Of a stretch of DNA of 5,965 nucleotides, positions 1 through 4,899 are shown piece by piece. Where the stretch lies: positions 1 through 5,965 of the forward strand of contig JAPOHM010000094.1 in the NCBI GenBank assembly GCA_029979405.1, written 5' to 3'. Every line of letters starts with the position of its first letter. The stretch's first letter is position 1. The position numbers were made by a program, and so were the translations under genes. The stretch comes from Methanobacteriota archaeon (GTDB taxonomy: Archaea > Thermoplasmatota > Poseidoniia > Poseidoniales > Poseidoniaceae). The notes below the pieces were generated by a model. That model ran no database searches, was not told the origin of the DNA, and worked only from the letters and a program-made list of their open reading frames with translations.

Positions 1-351
1 TAATGATTCCACATCGTTATCAGGGTAGATGTGAATCCAGGGGGTGTCACTCAAATCCTCACACTGTTCTCCGCTATCCAAAAATGTTCCACTAGCCCAG
101 TGGTCAAGACTCGTCGATTTTCCAAATACGCCAGCAGACATCCCGAAAATTAGGAGGGCGTAAATCAAACCATATCCGAAACCAGCAAGCAATGTCCAAT
201 CTTCAATTGCAGATGGAAATCTTCTTTTTGAATCAGTATTCCTTCTTTTTCTGATGTTTGCGAGTTCCTTGCTCACCTTGTCAACAGGCTTTGCATCTGT
301 GGTTTCATCTAGAACTAATTCCGAGTTTGTATCAACATTCTCGGACGCCAT
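1..351 (-). CDS. Unrecognised single-pass membrane protein, N-terminal 117 residues (truncated by window edge)
   Basis: An open frame runs from an ATG at 349-351 to the left edge without a stop, giving 117 residues. Residues 1-30 are acidic and polar. Residues 33-44 form a strongly basic patch (IRKRRNTDSKRR). A hydrophobic stretch at about 52-76 (WTLLAGFGYGLIYALLIFG...) is one clear membrane segment. The polar part after it (about 77-117, with a single Cys at 97) continues out of the window. By the positive-inside rule the N terminus should be cytoplasmic and the C-terminal part outside. No in-frame ATG lies in the 70 bases upstream, so this ATG is the best start; no Shine-Dalgarno is obvious. 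I do not recognise the family and propose no function. It follows tRNA-Phe on the same strand but is separated from it by T-rich tracts, so it is probably transcribed separately. Confidence 0.75.
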   Translation of the reverse strand, partial: MASENVDTNSELVLDETTDAKPVDKVSKELANIRKRRNTDSKRRFPSAIEDWTLLAGFGYGLIYALLIFGMSAGVFGKSTSLDHWASGTFLDSGEQCEDLSDTPWIHIYPDNDVESL

Positions 352-410
352 GATATGCCTAGTATGACCAAGCAAATGAATGATGTGGAAAATTAGCTAT
401 TTTTGTTCGC

Positions 411-427
411 AAAAATGTGGGAAAAAA
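411..427 (-). terminator. T-rich transcription termination tracts after tRNA-Phe
   Basis: On the minus strand, a T6 run (422-427) and a T5 run (411-415) follow the tRNA 3' end by about 26 and 38 bases. Archaeal RNA polymerase terminates at oligo-T tracts without needing a hairpin, so these are plausible terminators for the tRNA transcript. The same AT-rich stretch (about 391-415) could also hold the promoter of the membrane-protein gene that starts at 351. Confidence 0.45.
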
Positions 428-452
428 CACACAATCAGACGTGAATAAGAGG

Positions 453-525
453 TGGGTCAGGCCGGACTTGAACCAGCGACCTCCGCATCTTCAGTGCGGC
501 GCTCTCCCAGCTAAGCTACTGACCC
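453..525 (-). tRNA. tRNA-Phe (anticodon GAA)
   Basis: Read on the minus strand, the 73-base segment folds as a full cloverleaf. The acceptor stem GGGTCAG/CTGACCC has seven perfect pairs and is followed by discriminator A (453). A short D arm is followed by anticodon stem CCGCA/TGCGG around loop CTGAAGA. The T arm is GCTGG-TTCAAGT-CCGGC, including the conserved GTTCAA. The anticodon is at 490-492 (GAA), which reads Phe codons. The bases after the discriminator are CCT, so the 3' CCA is not encoded and must be added after transcription. There is no sign of an intron in the anticodon loop. The gene lies 44 bases downstream of the RNase PH gene on the same strand. Confidence 0.95.
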
Positions 526-550
526 GGGAGTAATTGGTCCACAAGCATCT

Positions 551-558
551 GTATTTCA
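551..558 (-). promoter_or_regulatory. Possible TATA box for tRNA-Phe
   Basis: On the minus strand the sequence TGAAATAC is centred about 29 bases upstream of the tRNA 5' end. This is close to the spacing of an archaeal TATA box from a start site. The match to a consensus box is only moderate, and the tRNA might instead be read through from the RNase PH gene, which ends at 570. Confidence 0.3.
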
Positions 559-569
559 AGCCTTACGGC

Positions 570-1394
570 TCATTCAATACCGTCTAATGCTGCGGATTGC
601 ATTTCTGCTAACTGAGATAGGCCGTTTCTTGCCATGTCCAGCAATTCTTGCAATTCATCATATGAAAAAGTAGATTCTTCACCAGTGCCCTGAATTTCAA
701 CAAATTTTCCGTCAGAGGTTCCAACTACGTTCATGTCTACATCAGCGTTTGAATCTAAATTATAATCCAGATCTAAGTATACAGATTCTCCGATTAATCC
801 TACAGATATAGCCGATAAATCATGAGGTATGACTCTGTTTTCATGCTCTAATGCTTCTTCAGGAGAGAGATTAGGTGGCTTCCATCCGTTCTCTCTATCC
901 TCTCTTGTTGGCCTCATTTCTATTGGCAAACAATCACCATTTGCAATCAATCTTCGAACAGCAAGTCTTGTTGCAATATTTGCAGCTGTAATAGATGCAC
1001 ATCTAGTGCCCCCATCAGCGTTTAGCACGTCACAGTCAACTGTAAGTGCAATTGGGCCAAGAGCCTCAAGATCTACTGAACCTCGAAGTGACCTTGCGAC
1101 CAATCTCTCTATTTCCTGCGTTCTTCCTTTCGCCCCGTTTCTCTCTCTTCTAAATCTGGAATCTGTTGAACCAGGAAGTAGTGAATATTCAGCGTGAACC
1201 CATCCCTTTTGAGTGTCTTTTGGGAACCATCCCGGCATTCTAGCTTCCTTTGTAACACAGCACAAAATGTGGGTGTCTCCCTGTCGGTATAGGATGCTTG
1301 CAAGAGCATTAGGAGTAAAATCGATTTCAATATCGATGTTTCTCATCTGGTCTTTTGCTCGGTCTGTTTCAAAATTGGTCTTGAACTTGGCCAT
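570..1394 (-). CDS. rph: Ribonuclease PH, bacterial type, with an extra internal segment
   Basis: This is a 274-residue phosphorolytic 3'-to-5' exoribonuclease. In bacteria RNase PH trims precursor tRNA 3' ends and degrades structured RNA, releasing nucleoside diphosphates. Family signatures are clear: GWVHAEYSLLPGST (64-77), GRTQEIERLVARSLR (90-104), ADGGTRCASIT (126-136) and DLDYNLDSNADVDMNVV (208-224). Phosphate-binding residues R91, T130 and R131 match E. coli R86, T125 and R126. The metal-site aspartates D208 and D214 are present, so the enzyme should be active. It resembles bacterial RNase PH rather than archaeal exosome subunits Rrp41/Rrp42, and no exosome gene is nearby. Residues about 152-192 are roughly 29 longer than in E. 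coli. ATG at 1394 is the only plausible start, because an in-frame stop lies just upstream and no Shine-Dalgarno is seen. tRNA-Phe follows directly downstream. Confidence 0.93.
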   Translation of the reverse strand: MAKFKTNFETDRAKDQMRNIDIEIDFTPNALASILYRQGDTHILCCVTKEARMPGWFPKDTQKGWVHAEYSLLPGSTDSRFRRERNGAKGRTQEIERLVARSLRGSVDLEALGPIALTVDCDVLNADGGTRCASITAANIATRLAVRRLIANGDCLPIEMRPTREDRENGWKPPNLSPEEALEHENRVIPHDLSAISVGLIGESVYLDLDYNLDSNADVDMNVVGTSDGKFVEIQGTGEESTFSYDELQELLDMARNGLSQLAEMQSAALDGIE

Positions 1395-1450
1395 AACTCT
1401 GCGATGAAACGCTATTCAAGAACACTTCCGTCAAAGAACATATTGAAGTG
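1395..1450. promoter_or_regulatory. Divergent promoter region between rph and the thiolase gene
   Basis: The short gap must hold promoters for two divergent genes. ACATATTGA (1438-1446) is TATA-like on both strands. On the plus strand it is centred about 29 bases before the ATG at 1472, which would make the thiolase mRNA leaderless. On the minus strand it would place an rph start about 20 bases before the rph ATG. A second candidate for rph is CTTGAATAG on the minus strand (1412-1420). A 6-base inverted repeat, CACTTC (1423-1428) and GAAGTG (1445-1450), is also present but may be chance. None of these is certain. Confidence 0.35.
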
Positions 1451-1471
1451 ATGCGTATATTTCCGAGCATC

Positions 1472-2614
1472 ATGTCCCGAGTCGCAATATGTGGAGTGGC
1501 ACGAACACCGATTGGAAAATTCCGTGGAAGCCTTTCTAATCTATCCGCTGTTGAACTTGGAACAAGAACGGTAACTGAGTTACTGAACCGCTGTAATATT
1601 GACCCGGCTAGCGGTGTAATCGATGAAGTTCTATTCGGCCAAGTGCTTCAAGCAGGAGCAGGTCAAGCCCCAGCAAGGCAAGTAGCATTAGGTGCCGGTT
1701 TACCAAATTCTATCGCTGCAACAACAATCAACAAGGTATGTGGCTCATCTTTGAAAGCCGCAATGATGGCTGCAAACAGTATCAAGGCTGGAGAATACAA
1801 AGCAATTATTGCAGGCGGAATGGAGTCTATGACAAACGCTCCAAAATTCGAAAAAAGAAACGGTGAAGAAAAAGAATTGGTTTCAACTATGGTTCATGAT
1901 GGTCTATGGGATGTCTACAATGATGTTCACATGGGGAATACAGGTGAAATTGTAGCAAATGAGTGTAATATTTCTCGAGAAAAGATGGATGCATTTGCCG
2001 CCCGCTCACAAAACAGGGCGGCAGAAGCCGAAGCCAATGGCTGGTTTGATTGGGAGAGGTTCGATATGCCCGAATTATCCGTTGATGAAGGAGTGCGAGC
2101 AGGCACTACACCGGAGAAACTTGCAGAATTGAAGGCGGTCTTCCAAGAAGACGGCATGGTAACGGCTGGAAACGCTTCAACACTGAACGATGGGGCCTCT
2201 GCAATTTTAATCGCAGACGAGGACTTTGCTAAAGAACAAGGTTGGGAAATTATTGCAATAATCGAAGATTACTGCACTGCTGGAGTTGAACCTCACCGAG
2301 TTATGTATGCTCCAGTACCAGCGATTCAGATGTTGCTGGAAAGGGCACAGATGGATGTATTGGACATTGACATCTACGAGCATAACGAAGCTTTTGCCAG
2401 TGCATCATGCGCAGTTGCTCAAGAAGTTGGCATCCCTGAAGATAGATTCAATCTACACGGTGGTGCAGTAGCACTTGGACATCCACTTGGTAGCAGTGGT
2501 ACCAGATGTTTGATCACAATGCTTGGCGTAATGCGCAGACTTCAAGCAAGTAGCGGAATAGTTTCCCTTTGCTTAGGTGGGGGAAATGCGGTAGCGATGC
2601 GCGTTTCAATGTGA
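1472..2614 (+). CDS. Thiolase (acetyl-CoA C-acetyltransferase / 3-ketoacyl-CoA thiolase)
   Basis: This soluble thiolase either condenses two acetyl-CoA to acetoacetyl-CoA or cleaves 3-ketoacyl-CoA. Counting from the ATG at 1472 (380 residues), the nucleophile is C90 in NKVCGSSLKA. N305 lies in EHNEAFA, H337 in GGAVALGHPLGSSGTR, and the proton-shuttling C367 in LCLGGGNAVA. All four catalytic motifs are intact. The family opening (VAICGVARTPIGKFRGSL) starts directly after Met-Ser at 1472, and that start puts the nucleophile where bacterial homologues have it (about 88-90). GTG at 1448 and ATG at 1451 are in-frame alternatives that add eight or seven residues. The loop between about 190 and 212 is some 12-15 residues shorter than in E. 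coli AtoB. The sequence cannot separate biosynthetic from degradative specificity: no HMG-CoA synthase, DUF35 or other beta-oxidation gene is adjacent. The 3' end overlaps the convergent ZIP gene by 9 bases. Confidence 0.92.
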   Translation: MSRVAICGVARTPIGKFRGSLSNLSAVELGTRTVTELLNRCNIDPASGVIDEVLFGQVLQAGAGQAPARQVALGAGLPNSIAATTINKVCGSSLKAAMMAANSIKAGEYKAIIAGGMESMTNAPKFEKRNGEEKELVSTMVHDGLWDVYNDVHMGNTGEIVANECNISREKMDAFAARSQNRAAEAEANGWFDWERFDMPELSVDEGVRAGTTPEKLAELKAVFQEDGMVTAGNASTLNDGASAILIADEDFAKEQGWEIIAIIEDYCTAGVEPHRVMYAPVPAIQMLLERAQMDVLDIDIYEHNEAFASASCAVAQEVGIPEDRFNLHGGAVALGHPLGSSGTRCLITMLGVMRRLQASSGIVSLCLGGGNAVAMRVSM

Positions 2615-3727
2615 GTGCCCGACACCAGCCACGTTCATTATTGCAAGAAGAGCGATCATAATAATCACACCAATTACTACGTGAATCATTGCTTTCTTAC
2701 CAGATTCGGGATTGTGTATATCTGGCAATGTATCTACAGTTGCCACATATAGGAATGTACCAGCTGAAAACAGCATAGCCAATCCAATAGTCGAAGTTTC
2801 TACATTTTCTAAAGCAAAGTATGCTACTAGCATCATTATTGGAGTTGCAAGTGAAAATATTGCAACATCTCTGATAGACTGTTTCTTTTCTTTTCTCTCA
2901 TGCATCGAGAAAACTCCAAGACTGAATGCGGCAGGCCCTTTGTGGATTAGCACCGCAAGAACAACGGTTGCAGTTAATGCGAAGCTACCAGAAGCGGCAG
3001 CAGCTCCTATTGCTAATCCATCTGTGGCTGCGTGAAGAGTCAAACCAAATACCAACATCCAACCAGAAGTCGCGTGGTGTACGTGTCCGTGCCCATGCTC
3101 ATCAGAATGGTCGTGATGTTCTTCATGAACGGCGTGTCCGATTCCTGACCCTTCTAAGATTAGCATTAAGATGAATCCTCCCAGTATTGCTCCGCCAATA
3201 ATTAGGACTCCAGCATGTTCTTCATGTTCCTCACCGTGAGAATGTGTAGCGATTAATTCATGAATTTCAGAAATGCCGACTGAAGCGTTAATGTCACCAG
3301 CTTCGACTTCTTCGATTACGTGCATGATTTCAGCTTTCAAACCTTCATCATGACCTTCTTCTTCGTGTCCTTCTTGTTCATGCTCATCATGACCATCTTC
3401 TTCATGTTCTTCATGACCGCCAAGTAATTCTTCGATTTCTTCGATTCCTTCTGCGGCAGTTATGTCTCCATCATTTACTTCGAGAATAACCAATGCTGTA
3501 GATCCGGCGAGGGCTTCCTCAGCGGCGTGTTCATCCATCGTCGCTAATTCATAACCTTCAGGAATTACTACCATCATTGCAGAAGCAATGATAATTCCCG
3601 CAGCGATTCCTGTAACTAATTTCAACTTGTTTGCATCTTCTTTTATCTTGGAATAAACTGGAATCAATCCACATACGAGTCCGATAATTAGGGCAATCAA
3701 GGCATACATCAAAACACTGGTTGACAT
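2606..3727 (-). CDS. ZIP-family divalent metal transporter, ZIP9 (SLC39A9)-like, with acidic His-rich insert
   Basis: This 373-residue membrane protein should move a divalent metal (Zn, Fe or Mn; not decided by sequence) into the cytoplasm. Eight membrane segments are visible: about 4-25, 34-55, 172-192, 220-246, 248-272, 286-304, 312-331 and 346-366. The metal-site motifs are HAATDGLAIG (232-241) in segment 4 and HKGPAAF (262-268) in segment 5. These match the variant motifs of ZIP9 rather than the usual HNxxDG/HExPxE. LKLVT...VIPEG (35-58), LFSAGTFLYVATV (319-331) and the C-terminal GHSH are also ZIP9-like. Residues 57-171, between segments 2 and 3, form a large acidic insert with many His and two copies of a helical motif (80-102 and 137-159). 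The usual cytoplasmic His-rich loop is at 198-218. The ATG at 3727 sits about 24 bases after a TAAATAG box, which suggests a leaderless mRNA. Its divergent neighbour is a NikR-like regulator, so metal-dependent repression is likely (inference). Confidence 0.9.
   Translation of the reverse strand: MSTSVLMYALIALIIGLVCGLIPVYSKIKEDANKLKLVTGIAAGIIIASAMMVVIPEGYELATMDEHAAEEALAGSTALVILEVNDGDITAAEGIEEIEELLGGHEEHEEDGHDEHEQEGHEEEGHDEGLKAEIMHVIEEVEAGDINASVGISEIHELIATHSHGEEHEEHAGVLIIGGAILGGFILMLILEGSGIGHAVHEEHHDHSDEHGHGHVHHATSGWMLVFGLTLHAATDGLAIGAAAASGSFALTATVVLAVLIHKGPAAFSLGVFSMHERKEKKQSIRDVAIFSLATPIMMLVAYFALENVETSTIGLAMLFSAGTFLYVATVDTLPDIHNPESGKKAMIHVVIGVIIMIALLAIMNVAGVGHSH
3251..3490 (-). repeat. Duplicated helical motif flanking an acidic His-rich tract inside the ZIP gene
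   Basis: Two copies of a 23-residue motif lie in the loop between membrane segments 2 and 3 of the transporter. Copy A is residues 80-102 (3422-3490) and copy B is residues 137-159 (3251-3319), offset by 57 residues. Fourteen of 23 positions are identical, giving the pattern VI-EV--GDI-A--GI-EI-EL. Between them (3344-3415, residues 105-128) lies a low-complexity tract of His, Glu, Asp and Gly, seen in the DNA as repeated TTCATG/TTCTTC words. The pattern resembles the short 'G-ITa-Eg---ie-L' helical hairpins of SHOCT-like segments, but that is a resemblance by eye only. Confidence 0.7.
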
Positions 3728-3814
3728 GCCTTGCCGTCAAATAATAACTATTTAATTAAAACTAATAAATAGAGATTTGAAAATTATTATTACTATCTTC
3801 CTTTTCGACGAACT
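3728..3814. promoter_or_regulatory. Divergent promoter/operator between ZIP and NikR-like genes
   Basis: This 87-base region is very AT-rich. It contains a perfect 7-base inverted repeat, CTATTTA (3748-3754) and TAAATAG (3766-3772), with an 11-base spacer. Each arm reads TAAATAG on the strand of the gene it faces, so both can be TATA boxes. The left arm is about 24 bases from the ZIP ATG, which fits a leaderless transcript. The right arm would give the regulator a leader of about 20 bases. A longer-range inverted repeat, AATAATAA (3740-3747) and TTATTATT (3784-3791), encloses it. The NikR-like protein is the natural candidate to bind here and block both promoters, but no canonical E. coli NikR operator (GTATGA/TCATAC) is present. 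Confidence 0.55.
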
Positions 3815-4240
3815 ATGAGCCGAATTATATCATTCAGTTCCGACGATGAGTTTAGTGACAGCCTTGAGAGTTTAATAGAAAAATCTGGGTACAAAAACCG
3901 CAGTCGATTTCTAAGAGATGCGGCTCTTCATTTTGCGGATTATAAACAAAGAGGAGACTTATCTGAAATGAAAGATAATGAGGTAATTGAAGGACACGTG
4001 GTAATTTACTATCAACACGGCATAGAGAGCAAATTACTCGACCTGAGGCATACCAATTCCCTAGAAGTAGCAAATTACAATCATAGTTGCCTAAAGCACA
4101 GCCACACTTGTGTTGATGTATTACAAGCAATAGGTTCAGCAGAAAATTTCAGAACCATGATTGAAAATTTGCAAGATACTCCTAACGTCGATAAAGTATC
4201 ATTCGTAAGTGCCCCAATGCGAGATGAAGGATGTTGTTGA
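3815..4240 (+). CDS. nikR: NikR-like metal-responsive ribbon-helix-helix repressor
   Basis: This 141-residue protein has the NikR layout. An N-terminal ribbon-helix-helix DNA-binding domain spans about 2-42, with strand RIISFSS followed by helices around DEFSDSLESLIEKSG and NRSRFLRDAALHF. An ACT-like C-terminal metal-binding domain spans about 60-134, with strand HVVIYYQH and a core LEVANYNH...CVDVLQAIG. E. coli NikR binds Ni(II) with H76, H87, H89 and C95. Here the nearest equivalents are H79, H90, C92 and C99, so one His is replaced by Cys and the last spacing is one residue longer; H95 and H97 also lie close by. The C terminus ends in Cys-Cys. The metal may therefore not be nickel. The gene is divergent from the ZIP transporter and probably regulates it and itself (inference). 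The ATG at 3815 has no clear Shine-Dalgarno. Family assignment is firm; metal specificity is open. Confidence 0.85.
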   Translation: MSRIISFSSDDEFSDSLESLIEKSGYKNRSRFLRDAALHFADYKQRGDLSEMKDNEVIEGHVVIYYQHGIESKLLDLRHTNSLEVANYNHSCLKHSHTCVDVLQAIGSAENFRTMIENLQDTPNVDKVSFVSAPMRDEGCC

Positions 4241-4284
4241 TAATTCAACATGCATTCCATTTTCCATTGCAAAATTTCCCAAAC

Positions 4285-4899
4285 TTAGTTTTTGATCAAG
4301 TGTAGTCTCACAACATTAGCAAGACCACGATGTAGGTCTGATTCATCCAACTCAACGGCTTCGACTTTAGCATATTCGACTGTAAATAGGTCTCCAATTA
4401 CATCAAGAACTTCGTCTAAGTCCCATAGCAAGTCAAGACTTTTCGGTCCTCCACTTGACATACCCATCTGGGTTACATGGTACCCTTCACAAATGAATTC
4501 TCCTCCAGATTTTAGCGAGCCAATCATTCGAGGATAGTGCTCGATGAAAATATCCCAAGGTACGTGGAACCAAGAAAATGCCATCAAATCATAGATTTCA
4601 GGTTCAAAATTTCTCAATACTAAATCATCAACTTCGTAATTTATCGAAACTCCATTTTCATCAGCCAATTTTTTGCACTTTTCTTTACCGACATCCGACA
4701 GATCAAAAACGTCGGTTTGGTAACCGAGTTGTGCGAGGTAAACAGCGTTGCGGCCCTCTCCGTCAGCAGGGACTAAAGCTCTGCCATTACCTGGTTTCAC
4801 TCTTTGTCTAACCCACTCGTTTGGCTCTTTGCCGTACGCATATTCTTCGCCAGAGAACCTTTGATTCCAAGCGGCGGCTCCAAATCTTGCATTACTCAC
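4285..4899 (-). CDS. Class I SAM-dependent methyltransferase (TehB-like), target unknown
   Basis: From the GTG at 4899 this is a 204-residue Rossmann-fold methyltransferase. The N terminus carries the YAYGKEPNEWV box (about 20-30) common in TehB-like and related small methyltransferases. The SAM-binding motif I is LVPADGEGRNAVYLA (about 42-56), with the first Gly of the usual G-x-G-x-G replaced (PADGEG). The acidic residue after strand 2 is D66 in DVFDLS. Motifs after it (YDLMAFSWFHVP, and LKSGGEFICEGYH near the end of the Rossmann core) fit the family. An ATG at 4950 is in frame, but the GTG is preferred: AGGTGA lies 5 bases upstream of it, and the homologous region begins soon after. It overlaps the end of rqcH by 8 bases, so the two are probably co-transcribed and translationally coupled. 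The substrate cannot be read from the sequence. Confidence 0.85.
   Translation of the reverse strand: MSNARFGAAAWNQRFSGEEYAYGKEPNEWVRQRVKPGNGRALVPADGEGRNAVYLAQLGYQTDVFDLSDVGKEKCKKLADENGVSINYEVDDLVLRNFEPEIYDLMAFSWFHVPWDIFIEHYPRMIGSLKSGGEFICEGYHVTQMGMSSGGPKSLDLLWDLDEVLDVIGDLFTVEYAKVEAVELDESDLHRGLANVVRLHLIKN

Noticed and set aside
453..525. tRNA-Phe as an attachment site of an integrated element
   Set aside because: tRNA genes are common integration sites, but I see no integrase, no duplicated tRNA end elsewhere in the window, and only housekeeping-type neighbours.
829..1197. Plus-strand open frame of 122 codons opposite rph
   Set aside because: It is a shadow of the RNase PH gene: the composition is low-quality, no motif is recognisable, and the opposite strand has strong family homology throughout.
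1423..1450. Inverted repeat CACTTC-N16-GAAGTG between rph and the thiolase gene as an operator
   Set aside because: The arms are only six bases and do not extend, and one overlaps possible start codons. Chance is likely, and no regulator is encoded next to it.
2712..3174. Plus-strand open frames opposite the ZIP gene
   Set aside because: They lie antisense to well-conserved membrane segments and have no recognisable protein features.
3344..3415. TTCATG/TTCTTC repeats as a DNA-level repeat array or CRISPR
   Set aside because: The repeats are irregular and in frame with His/Glu codons of the ZIP insert. There are no spacers, so this is low-complexity coding sequence.
3852..4272. Minus-strand open frames opposite the NikR-like gene
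   Set aside because: The plus strand encodes a clear NikR-like protein. The antisense frames have no family features.
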